64,000 nt of DNA from Gavia stellata (GCF_030936135.1 NC_082598.1:12094687-12158686), one strand, 5' to 3'; shown: positions 12,401 through 26,371, counted from the stretch's first letter. The notes: generated from the letters alone by a model not told the origin. A program made the numbers and translations.

Positions 12401-15400
12401 TGAATTTACTAACTGTTAGAAATCCATGGCTTTGGGACAGATTAGGGTGCAAGATGCAAGATAGAACAGGGAAATACCTGCCTTGTTTATTGCTCTCCTT
12501 CCCCAAGTATCCATTAGGACTACAGTCTGAGCTAGACAGTTCTTTAGTCCGATACTCAGTTTGTCCCTCTTAAATTCCAATCAAAAGATCTAGTAATTAA
12601 GACTCTTATGTTCGCAGACTTACGTCTTGGAAAGATACACTTAGATCCTGGAAATCACCAATGAGCAAAGCTGAGCTGCTTTTTCTCCAAGTGAATCCCA
12701 TCTTAACTGCATCTGTGAGTGAGATACTTTAAATATTTAAGTATTTAGAGACTAGACTTTATGGCCTAATTCTCCAGGTATAGGGCCCTTTAAGTCTGAT
12801 TTTAATTAACAAGTGCTTGAATACACTGGTAAAAATAATTACTGCTCCTTCTTTATTCCACTGAAGAAAATAGATTTTCTGTAGGCGCAGAACCTAGCCT
12901 CATGATTCTTTTATAGCTGAACAGAAGAATCTACTACAGACAGAGGTCATGCTGACTACAGCCCTGAGAACAACACTATTTCTTATCGATTTCTTTTGTC
13001 CCCTAAAAAAAATATAAATTTAAGTCCCTTGTCCACTAGGCTAATGTTTGATCTGGCGAGAGTAACACTACGGTAGTTGAATAAATGACCCATAAATTTT
13101 CAGTAATATACACTCGTTTTATGTTTAAAAGCCCTCATATAAAATTTCATTACCTCATAACTTTTCTGTAGTATGTAGGTTAATGTAAGGAGAGCTCTAG
13201 CCAAGTAAAATACAGATATGTCGTTTTTATTATTCCACTCCAAGTAATCAGGCACAACTTTCAGTCCTGATGTAAGAAGGCATATCTTAATCGCAGTCAT
13301 TAGGGTCTGTCTTTAGCTCTTGATGTTGAAAGCTAGAAAGATGAAACCTGTTAGATGAAAGAGAATGTCAGTGTTTGATGTATAACCCTCCTTCTCACTC
13401 CCATTCCTTGACCATAAAATTTATATCCATGGAAAATCAGAACATTTTTCTAGCACTATCAAGCTTTTATTCTCCAAGCTTTGCTATATATTTCACCTAA
13501 GAAATTATGAGGTTAATTTATATTTATTCTACAGTCTTTATGTGTCTAACAGAATTAATGAGAGAAAAAGAAAATACATCTCTCAACCTCTTTATTTTCT
13601 GTATGCTAAACATCTACAAAAGTTGTTTAAATTAAATCAAAGACAGAATCTTCTTGGAAGTATTGGTTAATGTGCAGAGGCCTGAAGTGAAGTCAGAAAA
13701 TCTATTCCATGATTATTTATATATGATAACATACATATATATTTCTCTGGGTGAGAATTTAGACAAACGTGCACAGTGATCCAGCAAAATAAACTCCAAA
13801 TCACAAGTCATCAGTATCAATGAGGTGGCTTCAGTAAACAGTTCCATTTCTTGCATCCATTTCTACTGAAGAAGAGACAAACATTCGTGTTGACAACCAG
13901 TTACACAATCACCTGTGTGTGTAAATTGTCAAATTCACATCTTTTAGGAAGGTACTTCAGCAGAAGAAGGATCATAAATCAGCTTTATTATTGATTTGCT
14001 ATGTATTGCAGATGACTACAAACATACACAGGATCAGTCATCGTGTCTCAGCAGCAGATTCAACTAAGCAGGCTTGCCACTCTGTTTCTGACGACATGAA
14101 CATATCCAACTGTTCTCTTATTCTCTCACCTTCTCTAGCTCAGTGGATAATTGTATAAAACAAAGTAGAATAGCCTCAACACACGACCTTCAGACAAAGA
14201 ACTCTTCACCTCCTTTCTCCAAAGTGGAAGAAGATCTCTCTTTCAAATCAGTCAGTCCAGGAAGAAGCTGCACCCCAGGCTTAGTATGCTTCTGGGAAGA
14301 TCTCCAAGTGGAGGGTTAATAGCTATTCTAAGAGGCCTTTCCTTTTCTCCCTATGGAAGGAAAAACAAGACTTAAGCCAGAGAACTTAAGCAGGACTTTA
14401 GCCAAGCCGAAATGTGAATTAATCTATTGGTTTCTATCCAGATCTCTTAGGTGCTTTTAAACAGCACTCCACCTGGTCTAAGTTAATTCAATTGGTTTTG
14501 AGGCTACACCTATAACAATAAAATACAACTTAAAAATGGACAAAGGTTGCCATGATTGTCCATATTGCTAAATTGTTAGCTTCTCTAGTACAGCTTTGGC
14601 TTATGCCAACTACTAACCTCCCAGACAGTGTCCAGGTTGGGAAATAGATGAGGCCACTCTGGGGAGGGGAAAAAGCCAGATGCAAAGAGTGCCATGTCAT
14701 TTGCCATCAAAGCCACAACCCAAGCCTTGGCACACTTATTTACTAGAACAGGCATAGCCAGCCTGTCTTTCCTTGGGTACTTTACTCTGTGCCAGACTGT
14801 CTTTACTAGGCAACAGGTGATCTAGAAGTTCAGTCTGGCAAAAGATAAATGTGTGGCAAAACAGTCTTTACTTCCCCTGTGCCTTCCCTCATTATATGTA
14901 CAGTGCAATGAATTCTAATTCTTTTAACCTTTGTTGGTATAAATAAGCAGAATGTACACTGTGACGCATACCCATCATCTGGCAATAGCCCAGTTATGCA
15001 CAAAAACAGGTGAAAAATTAATCTCGGGTATCTGTGAATACATCTATTATCTTGAAGCCTTGGAAAAACAAGAGATGTTAACTACAGTTAGCATTTGCCC
15101 TAGATGCAAGGAAAGATCCTTGATTAGCGACTATTTATGCACAAGAACAAAGAGGTCAAATAACATGATGCTTTTTTATTGGCCTTTTGAGGGAATGCAC
15201 ATAAAAACGTGTTTGATAGATAAAACAAGTACTATTGATCATGACAGAAAAAGAAACGAGCCCTTTACATCCAGGGACATTTGCCAACAGTGTTACCTTG
15301 GTTGAGAAAAAGAATATTCGCATATGGGGAAAACAGGTTCACTGGGAACATGCCAACAAGATGAAATTAAAGCAGCAAAAGAGTAGGAAGCTTTCAACAA

Positions 15401-16599
15401 ATCACAAAGTGAGAAAAGGCAGCACCTTCTCATCTGTGAGGTTGCCATCTGGGGAAAATTTTTATCCTGTTCTTTTGCCTTTCTTTAAAGCAACAAAAGA
15501 TTTTGAAATGCGGAGTGAAAAAGCAAACAGACAATAATCATCCTCTTTGCAAAATGCAAGCAATGCTTGCAGAAGCATTGCCCGGGACTCTCCATGCTGA
15601 GGCAGGTTTCCGAAGGTGAGGGACCAGCTTCTGGGGAAGGGAAATAATGCTATGGGGCAGCTCTGGGCTTTTTCTAGGATGGTGCAATTTGTGTTCCTGA
15701 GTGGTGTGTGAGGGCACAAAGTGGCCCTAGTTTCACAAGTTGTTCTGCATATCACTATGAGACATTTCTTCTGATAATCTAGTCCTAAACCATGAGCTGA
15801 ATTTTAGCTCAATGACCTTGTTCTTCTCTAAGTTAATGCTGCAGGAAAAGGGGAGGGAGCAAGGGAGGGTATTGCATGTCTAGGGTATAGTAGTAGATCC
15901 TGTCCTCTGCAGTGATGAAAAGGTCTCAGCAAGAAGATGAAAGTGGGAATGAAAATTAATCAGCAGTGAGGTGCCTTTTTTTTTTAATAAAGTTTTAAAC
16001 ACTCTTTTGTGAGCTCTCCTACAAGTAAATCTAAAATAGAGCAAATCAAATTTAGTTTTTAGGAAAATAGAACAGCAGATGATTTCCTTTCTACTTCCTC
16101 AGAATTAAAACACATTGAAAATTAACTGTACATTTTTAACACAAAGTAGAAAAATGCCAAGAGGTAAGTCTTAGAGAAAGAATACCTGTAGAAAGATGAC
16201 TCAGTCACCCCACTTCCTGAACAAAGCAGATTTCGGTTCAAGTTTCTGCTCCAAACTGGGCATACCAGGTCAGGTCACCCATGTACCCAAAAAGTGCTCT
16301 AGCCAGAAAGCCAGTGCCTCCTCCTGGGGTAAATGCCTTTTCCTACTAACTATGCAGCTGAAATCTTGGCTACCTTGAAGTCCGTAGCAACCCTTTACTG
16401 ACACTGAGTAACAATAATGATATACTGTTATTAGACATATAAACTACCATTACATTAGGCTTATGAAAGATGTTGGGTGTTTAGCCATTTTGAAAACTGT
16501 ACCTTTTATTTAGGTGCTAAGTATCACATAATGTTCTTAGCATCATTATTTTACATCTCTTCTGCTAATTCCTGACTTTTTTTTTCCTTTAGTTACTGA

Positions 16600-17410
16600 A
16601 AAAAAGTCTGCCTATTTTTGGTATTGTGATGTCCAGAATTGAAAACAGAATTCTTCTGGTCCCAAAAAGTCACAGAAAAAAGAGGCATATCTTCTCAATC
16701 CAAGGTTAAATATCCTCATGTCTTACTACCGGAGACACATAAAAAGATCTTTGTTCCTATAATTCACTGTCCACTCCATTTTTTTTTAGGGACTGAACAG
16801 TTTTATGGTTAAAATTCATATCAGGACTAAAGTAACAGGACTTCTTTTCCTGATGTGCCGGAGGGGACTTTTATGTGCTTCAATCTGGAAGAAGTACCAT
16901 GGCTTCACTTGATGAATGCCTCTTGGAAGAGCTTGTCTGGTTTAAGCCAGAAAATTGCTTCTCTTGAGAATGCTCTGCTCTCTGAAGAATACATCTATAT
17001 GTGTGCCAGCTTCCCAGCTGTAATATCTATAAAATAATGCCATGGTGTTATAACACAATATATTACGAGGACAAGTTCTCTGCTGTTTTGGAGTTGCATG
17101 AGTACTGATATGAAAATCATTACAGAAATCTAATCATAAAATAACTAAACTTGTTACTCTGCCATTCAGTGTTTAGTGTAAAATTTCTCCCTACCACTGA
17201 GTTTTGCATTGTTTGGGCTATTTATTTTTCTTCTTGCATTCAACCGTGTGGAATCAACTCTTGGCTATCTTCTGCCTGTTTGACTTATTTCTCCAACTCT
17301 TTCAAAACTCTTTCAAATTCAATGTTATCTGCAAATATCATTGATGTTGCAGGTTTCCTTTTTATTTGTAAAAAATGCAGGATAGAAGTACATGTCTTTG
17401 CAGAGAAACA
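16600..17410 (-). mobile_element. Decayed CR1/L3-type LINE fragment
   Basis: On the minus strand, near 17.34 kb, a frame reads SMIFADNIEFERVLKELEK, aligning to the FADDTK box of CR1/L3 reverse transcriptase. The other end (about 16.62 kb) reads as the 'yCVQFWAP' region in reverse complement (tgatgtccagaattgaaaac). The spacing between the two fits one old insertion. Confidence 0.5.
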
Positions 17411-20400
17411 CATAAAATAATAGCTTTCAGTGAAAAAATTGCAATACAACACTGACCAAAATTATTTGTAGCATTGCATAGGAATACTGGATATACATAA
17501 ATTGTTGATAGGAGCACCACAATCAAGTAGATTACACAGGCCCATTTCTTACCTGGCAAGATCTGATTCAGTGGGTTTAAGCCAAGGATAAAACTAATCT
17601 AGCACATCTTTGCTGACATCCATTGAAATTCCGGGGTCATACATTAACCATCTGTTGAAATGATTTCATGACATAAGAATATCCAGAGCTTCTAAGGAGT
17701 AATACATTAAATTTATCAGCACATATGTTCAAAGAATTTAAGGCCAGAAACTTTGCAGATATTGAAAGCACATTTACTTAGTGACTCCAAAGTCATTTAT
17801 TGTAGTTGGGTCTTCTTTCAAAGCGTATGATTCTCAGATGCCAAACTACAGTGCAAATCATATTAATTTTGAAGTGGACTTTGAAAGGCCTCTGTCTTGT
17901 GTCACAAATTGGTAAGGCAAAACTAAGAGCACAACACAAAACTAGTTTCAAACATCTGTGTGAAACTTCACATAAAACCCCAAAATATTATTTTAATTTT
18001 TTGATTCATTACGTTTATTACTCATGTATAATTTCTGTTGTCATACGACTTCATAATGCAAGCTGAAGACATAAGAAAACCAATTTTGTCTCTTGAAGTA
18101 AATTAGAGACAAAAATTATTTTACTTCTATTTCCACAGGACTACCCTATTTGCAGAAGTATATTTGCACAGCGCCGATTTTTTTTCTTCTGTTGTTAAAT
18201 GGGTAAATATAATATAGTAACTGGGCTCGTTTTGCAATGAAACAGCCCAAAAATATAAACTAGAATCTGTTCACAAAGCTGTACTGATCTTCTTGGATCG
18301 TGGGTGTATTTGACCTTTCTAGATATTTGTGACATCCTATCATCTCCCTCGACACAATTAGCACTGAAGCAATTCTAGACACAGTATCATATGATGGCAA
18401 TTAAATAAGATCAAACATTCAAAAAGTAATAGTGCACATGGATACCATGACAGCCCTTACAACATATTCAGCGCTATCTAATAAGCAGTGTAGAGAAAAT
18501 ACAGCAAGATTCTGAGGAAAAAATAGCTTGTTCCGACTCTGATACTGCTGCTCATGTTCCCTGCTTGATGCCCTTTCTTTTTTGTAAGTACCAGATTATC
18601 AATGCTTCAGGTTAAAAAAAAGTTAATTATTTTCACAGCTATTTCAATTACAACCAAACAGGAGAGAAGTGAGTTTAATTGCTTTAATGTTTCAAGTTTT
18701 GGAAGATTAGTTCTAGAAGCATGTAAATGCACATCTTTCCCTGCTTTCTCCTTGCTCCCTGGGAGGAGGGAGTGATCTGCCAGCCTAGCCCAGCAATAAA
18801 TTAAGGTACCCCCCTATTGTCACAACAGTTCTGAAGACTGCTTCTTTGCCATGCTGCTCCAGAAAGAGAGTAAGCAGGTGCGTATATAACCTTCAATTAA
18901 GTGTATTATAGAGCACCACCTGTGCGTACCTTAGAGATGATGTTCAGCAATCAGACAGCATGATTCCTTAGCTCAGACTGGATTGCCTATAGTCTTAGAG
19001 GGGCAAGGTTATCCAAGAAGCAGGTTTACCCATCCTTAGGATTTCTTCCTCCTTTCCACATTGGGCAGAAAGTTGAGAATCTACACATTTCCTCCAACTA
19101 ATTACCTGCAACCTCTTTTGAGACATTAAGGATATTTCATATTTGGTCTCTCCAAAACATTACCATACAGATGTCCGAGCTGAAATGAATCACTCTTTTG
19201 CAAAAAAGTAAAATAAATCAAGGAGATGATTTTGGAAATCAAGTAAGTGAAACAGGGTATTTTGATAAATCATGAAAAGGTGTACATATTTTTCAAGTTG
19301 GAAAAGGTTGTTTTTGAAGAATTTCCCACAGTTTTGATCAACTGACACTTTATGATGGGAGAATAAGAAGTTCCAAGAACATTTTCAAATATCCCTGATA
19401 GTAGGATCTTATCCTACATTTCACTGCACAAGCGTATCAACATAGTAATTCTTCTGATTCTCATGCTCTGTTTAAAACCAAACTTTGTGTTGCCAAAACT
19501 TCTTGTATCACTTCTAAAGCAAAAGCTACATTAATTCCTAAATTGGACACTGATGGAAAAATCTCTTTATGTAAAGTATAATTAATAGCACAGTGTGGCA
19601 AGGGTCTCCATTTCATTTTGATTATGCGCCCCCAACTTCACGCTGTTTCTAAATAAAATGGCAATTCTCCAGAGAAGTGTCATAGCTTAATTGTTGCTTT
19701 TCTCCTGAACTGTGATAAATATAGAGTAATGTAATTAATGCAGCAGCAAGAAAAGTGCTGCTCCTTGAGGAGAAGAATTCATAAGTTCCCTCGTGTTGTC
19801 CTAGCAACTTTGCAGAGTTGACATAGATTCTTCTTTGAAGGAGGAGTAGGTACATGTCAGTTCTGAAACACTGGTGTTATCTGTCATCAAATTACCTTGA
19901 GCACTGAATAGAATAAAATACTGTTTTTGTGATATGACTTAAAAAAGAAGTCCTGCATGCTAAAGTTGCTAAAATAGATAATCAAGCAGATGAACTTAGT
20001 CCCACTTCAAAGCTCACTGAAGTAAACAGAAACAGGCTTGTCCACTTCAATTAATTTTAGCTAAAAGAACAGATTTTTAACAGTATCTAGACAGCCAAAT
20101 CCCTTCATAAGCCCCTCAATTTACAAAAGAATTAACTATCAACATACTTCAAAAACTTTGGTCCTGCATCACTAATGAGAAAACAAACATCATAATTATT
20201 AGTGTACAGAAATATATCTGCCTGTTTCTGGAGATCATATAGGAACCCAGAAGATAAAGTAAAATGTACAGTGGTATTGCATCGCACTGACTTCGACCAT
20301 TCCTCCTTCCCTGCTGTGCGTTCTTAGGGTTGGGCTGCTATGGGTTGTTTGTCTTGGACAAAACTATGTCCTGATGCTAGCGTGACGTGCCCATATCCTG

Positions 20401-21439
20401 GCATTCAAAGTACACAGCCCACCACCATCAGAGCTTTCTTCTTGTTCTGGTGGACACAGGTGACCTGCTTGTGGTTAGTCCTCTGCCTGCTGGGAAGCCT
20501 ACATCAAGAGTTTTAGCTAGATGAATTTCGCATTAACATCAAATGAAGCCTGTAGTTTTATACTCTATCCACTTCCCCTTCCCAGATCTGCATGAGCTCC
20601 CTGTTCATCTTGCCAGCGCACGCTTCTGCCATGCTGTTCCTTTGCCTTTTCTAATATTATGTTTATTTTAAGGATTTCCCTTTGGTGCTCTTTTTTCCTT
20701 GATAAGGCACCAAATCTCTTGGCTTAGACAATTCCTCCTCCACCTGGGTGACAGCTGCAGCTCGACTCTGGTCATCTCTGGGGTCTGCCCATTCCCCCTC
20801 AGTTCCAGGCTGCCTCTCACCCACTGATGATGCCTCAGAAGGGCTCAGATTTGAAATTGTCCCTGCTGCCTCTTTGGTTCTCAGTCATAAGCTGTTGATT
20901 TTCACTGCCCCTTTCTGGTTAAAGTAGATTCAGTTTTATTTTCTGCCAATACAAAGACTGAGGTTGCCACTCTTACAAGATGCTCAATCTGTCCTCAAAT
21001 CAAGGACACATGCTCTCAATTTCAATTATATGCTGGTTCATTTGACTTCAAAGGGGCATGAAAATATGGACAAAAATAATAATTATATCATCCCCCTGCT
21101 CCATGTTTTGTCATCTTGCTTTTACCAGTGATTTGCTGTAAACTATATTTAATGTTCTTTAGTTACACAAGACAAAGGATTTAATTTAGAGGAGGAGATG
21201 CTTTGGTTAAGCTGGTATTAAGCAACACGTTAACTACTAACTAATAGTACTTTGAATCTTTTTTTTTTCTTCCATTGAAAACAGTATTAAAATAAAAAGT
21301 CTCATATGACAAAAATAATTTCTGCAGATTAGCCTTTTTCAATGATAAAATATTTTGATGACATGTTCTAAATTTTTCTTCCATGTCAATGATATGCTAC
21401 AGCTACCTGAGGAGAAATCTGCCTCTGCTGTATATAGTT
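17411..21439. other. Intergenic, nothing recognised
   Basis: AT-rich. A somewhat GC-richer stretch at about 20.28-20.90 kb has no long frame and no family I recognise. Confidence 0.55.
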
Positions 21440-22700
21440 AACAAATTCGGACAATTGCTAATTGGCGCACATATCTTCAAGAAAGGCAAGTAGGACAGCA
21501 TGACTACAAGCCAATTAATCTAACATGGGCAAATTCTCAATTAAATCCTGTATCAGTTAATCAATTAAAAAATAAATGCTGAAATATAATTACAGCCAGC
21601 GATTATTTTTTTTACAGAAAGCAGATCTTATTGACCAAATCTTATTTAATTATTTGATGAGGTCACGATTTTCTTTAAAAAAAGATACTGTGAGGATATA
21701 TTTAGACTTTTATAGGGCATTTGACTTATGCATAAGCATATAATAACCTGATCTAAAAATTAACACTATACATTATTAATAAAGCACACTAAGTGAATTA
21801 AAAAATGGCCCACAAATCTCTAGAAATAGTCACAAAAGGGAAAACACCATGGAACCCAAGTAATTTTAATATGATTACCCAAGTAATTTTAATATGATTC
21901 CTCAGGGTTGGCACTGGACTTCAGAATATGTAACATTTTCATAAATGATTTTGAAATAAGACGAATGCAATCTTAAAACAATTACAGATGACAAAAACAG
22001 GCAGAATGATAAAGAGCAAAGATGGAACAGTCGTATAGAATGATCTGAAGTAATTCAGCATATGAAACAATTAAGCCCACAAAATATTTTAATAAAACCA
22101 CATTCACATTATACATCTAGAAAAAAAAGTGCAAATCATACCCTACAGAACTGAGGGTGTATTGGCAAAGCAGTGACTTACAATGAATCTAGAGTTAAAA
22201 TGGACAAAAAAATGATAAATGGAATTATTTTATCATTAGTCTCTGAGTGCTATAAAGACACAAGAAAGGCTAATACGTTCCTTCAGTATATGAACCTGGG
22301 AAAAGTAAGATTTTACTTCAGCGCATTTATTGATAGCACTGAAACGGAAATGCTGCTTCCAATTCTGTTGTCCATATTTGGAAAATCATGGCACAAAACT
22401 GAAGAGACACAAACATGAAAGAATTAAAAGCTTATATTGCCTACCTTCTCAAGAAGAGACCTATGAGGATGCTGAGTCAGAGCAGGATTTGTAATCAAGC
22501 AGAGGCAAACCAAGAAGCAGCGGTAGACAGGTCAAGTCAAACAAATTCAAATTGGAAACAAGACTCAGTTTCAACCACAGGAGTGATTAAGCACCAAGAC
22601 CTTCAAATTAAGACAGAGTACATCTTTGGAAGAAAGTCACAGACCTTTTACAGCCCTTAGTTCCATCAATCCATTACAGCTTAATGAAGAAGCAATCAAA
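21440..22700 (+). mobile_element. Degraded ancient CR1/L3-type LINE (ORF2)
   Basis: Many frameshifts, but reverse transcriptase landmarks survive in order: YLDFYRAFDL (about 21696, family YLDF.KAFD), FINDFE (about 21940), a TDDKN remnant of the FADDTK catalytic box (about 21983), and downstream matches to the family's thumb and C-terminal region up to about 22.65 kb. Length and order fit one plus-strand insertion. The open frames at 22173-22660 are remnants of it, not genes. Confidence 0.65.
21854..21899. repeat. 23-bp perfect tandem duplication
   Basis: acccaagtaattttaatatg plus att occurs twice in direct succession (21854-21876, 21877-21899) inside the decayed LINE. This is a simple later slippage event. 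Confidence 0.95.
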
Positions 22701-23609
22701 GGTAATAGGGATCCAGCTTGAAGCTCATTGCCATCTGAAGACTTTTCCCATTGAGCTAAGGATCACAAAAAAGAAAACCTGTGACATTTACCAAGTTTTT
22801 AAACCTTTAAAGTAACACTTGAAATTGAAACAAAATGTTCGCTTTCTTCAAATCAGGCCATTCTTTTCTCTGGTTTGGGGTATTTATTTGCAAAGAGCTT
22901 TAAGCAAAGACAAGCATAAAGGACACACAGCCTCTACTCTGTGTATGCCAGAAATAGACATATTAGGCCAGATCCTCTATTAACATAAATAATTGTAGGA
23001 ACATTGTTTTAACTCAGTCTCACAGGAAAAGATGCAATTCCCAAAATCAGGGTTTTGTCAGACACGATTTTCACACAACCTAGAAGAAGCATTAACATAT
23101 TCCTCAAATAGTTTCAAGATGCTGCAAAAAGATTTTGTGATGCTGTTCAAGTGGCTTGGAAAAGGCTTTCCAGGTAAGTAAGTGTGAAAGAAGCTATAAA
23201 AAGTTTTTAGATGTGCATAGGATCTATTAATTCAACCAAATAATCCAACTCAGTTAACCGCTTTTTGCTTCCATAAGATGCAGATTACATCAGAAACACC
23301 CCACACGTGATGTTTAACTTGCATGTTAAAAAGTGCAAGAGTAAAATCTCTTCTCAGCATTCCAGTTTGAGCTACTCAATTGTTACAGTAATCTGTTAAT
23401 TCTAAGGAAGGATCTAAGGAGGATCACCGTAAAGAGCCAGCAAGGGTGAAAATCCCATCTCTCCCTTCAAAAGTTAGTATTTCCTAGACCTACCCAATGT
23501 TAGGAGAAATCAAAACTCACGTATCTTGTCACTAGAATATAGCTCCAACAGTGTTAGACTATTACAAATGAGTCACCAAAGAGCAATACGTAGGCTTGGG
23601 GGAAGAAAA

Positions 23610-23885
23610 GAACCACAAAAAATTAAGCAAGGTCCTGAGAACTTCAGCTTTCTCCCCATTGTCTATGACTAGCTGGTCATTCACCAACAGGCACATTTTT
23701 TCCTAAACTTCCTTTGGTAGGTAGCGTGTTTTTGGAATCCATTCTTACCATCTTTAATGTTCCCTGCTAGTTTTAGCTGCAGCTGGGCTTTGTAATTTCT
23801 CATTTTGTCCCTAAGTACCCAAGCAATGCTTTCACATTCTTCCTTTTCTGTTGCTACTGCTGTCCACCTTTTCCTAGATCAAACC
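23610..23885 (-). mobile_element. Decayed CR1-type LINE fragment (endonuclease-RT linker)
   Basis: On the plus strand gcagctgggctttgtaattt, ctcattttgtccctaagtac and gcaatgctttcacattcttc resemble the reverse complement of the CR1 ORF2 linker (family: ..R.CRDE.RKAKAQLEL..). Several stops and frameshifts are present. Recognised by similarity to recalled copies only. Confidence 0.45.
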
Positions 23886-24189
23886 TTGGAGAAACCTTTC
23901 TTCATCCCAATGATCCAGCCTCCCATAATGTCAGGGTAAAAAGTAATTGAACATATACGTACATAAAGGATGTTGAAACAATGTGGTGGTGAGCATGAAT
24001 ACGACATGAATATGCAGACAGACATGAATACATAGACAAAGAAAGAAGCCTGCCTTTGCTGTTTTTTAAATAGCCCTTTCAAGTCACCTTTACACATCAC
24101 TAAGAGGTCAGCTGCACGGAGCACAGAATTTGCACAGAATTCAAATTAGGAAAAAGTATGATTGCCAGACTCATTGAGACCTGGATCCA

Positions 24190-24660
24190 TCTGCTTCAGT
24201 ATCCTCCAGCGTGTCCAGAGAAGGGCGACGAAGCTGGTGAGGGGTCTGGAGCACAAGTCTTATGAGGAGCGGCTGAGGGAACTGGGGTTGTTCAGCCTGG
24301 AGAAGAGGAGGCTGAGGGGAGACCTCATCGCTCTCTACAATTACCTGAAAGGGAGTTGCAGAGAGGTGGGTGTTGGTCTCTTCTCCCAAGTGACTAGCGA
24401 CAGCACAAGAGGAAATGGCCTCAAGTTGCGCCAGGGGAAGTTCAGGCTGGATATTAGGAATAATTTCTTTACTGAGAGAGTGGTGAGACACTGGAATAAG
24501 CTGCCCAGGGAAGTGGTGGAGTCACCATCCCTGGAGGTGTTCAAGGAATGTGTGGACGAGGCATTGTGGGACATGGTTTAGTGGGCATGGTGGTGTTGGT
24601 TGATGGTTGGACTTGATGATCTTACACGTCTTTTCCAACCTTAGCGATTCTGTGATCTGA
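24190..24660 (+). mobile_element. CR1 LINE, 5'-truncated 3' end
   Basis: The frame at about 24192-24581 is the C terminus of CR1 ORF2: [60 protein letters not shown] and the end [14 protein letters not shown]. It is followed by the short CR1 3' UTR (ggttggacttgatgatctt, ttttccaacctta) and the terminal gattctgtgat repeat. The frame is unbroken for about 130 codons up to a stop at 24579-24581, so the copy is fairly young. The reverse transcriptase proper and everything upstream is missing, the usual CR1 truncation. Confidence 0.93.
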
Positions 24661-25329
24661 CAAGGGGTAACAAGAAATGTTTCAAAGTAAGACAAGCCCA
24701 TTAAGGGCAACTATAGGACAACATGCTCTTTGAGAAACCAGTTTCCTCCACTCAGATATATAAAGGCTGTCTTATGTCCTGAAGCATGTAGCTTTATGTC
24801 CTTTTTTTTTCCTAAAGTCTCTTTTATTTTAATCTCTTCTAATATGTCAGAAGATTTTCTCATTATCTATTAACCTTTTTTGATCCTATTAAGCTTCTGG
24901 GTGCAATGATATCAAGAGACAGTTGGGTTCAGAGGTTAATTGTGCCTTGTATTTAAAAGTACTTCCTTTTTTCCATTTTAACTGTGTTCATTTTTAAATA
25001 ATGCTAAAATAGAAACTGAAAAAATCTATAGCTCAGTTTAAAATAAACATGAAAGAAAAGAGAGAGAGAGTTAAATGATGACACTCAACTAATTTTTTCC
25101 TGTAAGCCTTGGGGAAAACTTTATGGCACTGAGTAGTTAATGTAAATTGCCACTGTTAAGGTTAGATTAGAAAGAAAATTTAAAAAATAACTCTTTTAAT
25201 CAGCTCCTCAGCTGGCGTGAATCAGCTTACTTCTTTAGGAGTTACTGAGCCTGAAGTGATTTCTACTACCTGAAGATCATGCTCTTTGATCTTTAAATAC
25301 CTAATAATTTTTTATGGATCTCCTGCGGC

Positions 25330-25800
25330 CTTCTTTTAATGTATGTACATCTTTCTTAAGTCACGCTGTACAGAACCGGACCTTCTACTTCACCTGCGAT
25401 CTCACCTCCTGCTTCCTATGCATCATCTTCCTGTTCACAAATCCCAGAAATTAGATTTATCCCTCTTTTGCAGCGAACACCATTGATCTCTATTCAGTTT
25501 GTGATCCATTATATCATCATCATCCAGTTAGTAACTCCCCATGTTGAATTAATAATGCCCCCTCCCTGCCTACAAACACACATCTCTCCCCATGTATTTA
25601 GCACTTGAACTTACTGGATTTCATCTCACTGATTTCAAATCACTTATGCAATTAATCAAGATACTTTTGAATTATAATTGTGTCTCTCGCTTTCATTATT
25701 CCTCCAGGAACTGCCTCCTGCCGGCCAGGGACTGTTCTTTCTAGCTACAAACTCAGTTCTGCATCAACGAACGTAACAAGTAGCACAACATTGGCATACT
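25330..25800 (-). mobile_element. Decayed CR1-type LINE fragment
   Basis: The run tgtacagaaccggacc ... cacttgaacttactggattt, catctcactgatttcaaatc, atacttttgaattataattg follows the reverse complement of the CR1/L3 thumb region, the same part as in the 16.6-17.4 kb copy. No intact frame. Limits are approximate. Confidence 0.45.
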
Positions 25801-26371
25801 ATACAGCCACCTTGGGACTCTCTACGCCAAAGCTCAAAATCAAAGATTTTAAGATTTAGTTTCCTCTTTCACAATATACATACCACTGCACTGTGCATTT
25901 AAAATCTACCTACGTAATCTGTTTTAGTACTGAACATGTACTAATCCTGCTTATGACCTGAAGTATTCACACACACATGGTGATTCTAACCATCTTGGGA
26001 AAAACTGCACATTTAACTGAAGTCATTCACCCATTTTTGCTCGTCCCTGCCTTTAATTATTCATTCTTGTTATTAATACAGTTGTCAAAATTCACATTAA
26101 AAACCCTTACCTTCTCCATTTTAAGCACTCATTTACCACCATCCACTCCAAAATGCTCGCAGTATCTTCCATGTGGCATAGTCTGAAAATGTAATAAGCA
26201 TAACCCTTATTCCATCATCCACATTTTATAAAAAATTACAGATCAGGATTCTAAAACAAGCGCCTTGTGCATAAGGACTCTCAATGCATCCTTCAGGCTT
26301 AACGTGTCTCCAGAGGTTGTATTTCAACCAGCTAGGAACAAACTTCATGCTATTTTCATCTACATGGTCTT

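Larger units (their letters stand above)
7451..16599. other. Intergenic, only a CR1 tail recognised
   Basis: Apart from the CR1 piece at 9307-9432 and the small tandem pair before it, nothing was identified. The longest frame, 169 codons at 11327-11836, has no recognisable domain and no homology I recall. Confidence 0.55.

Noticed and set aside
24171-24574. Minus-strand frames opposite the CR1 element
   Set aside because: Antisense shadows of the CR1 ORF2 C terminus.
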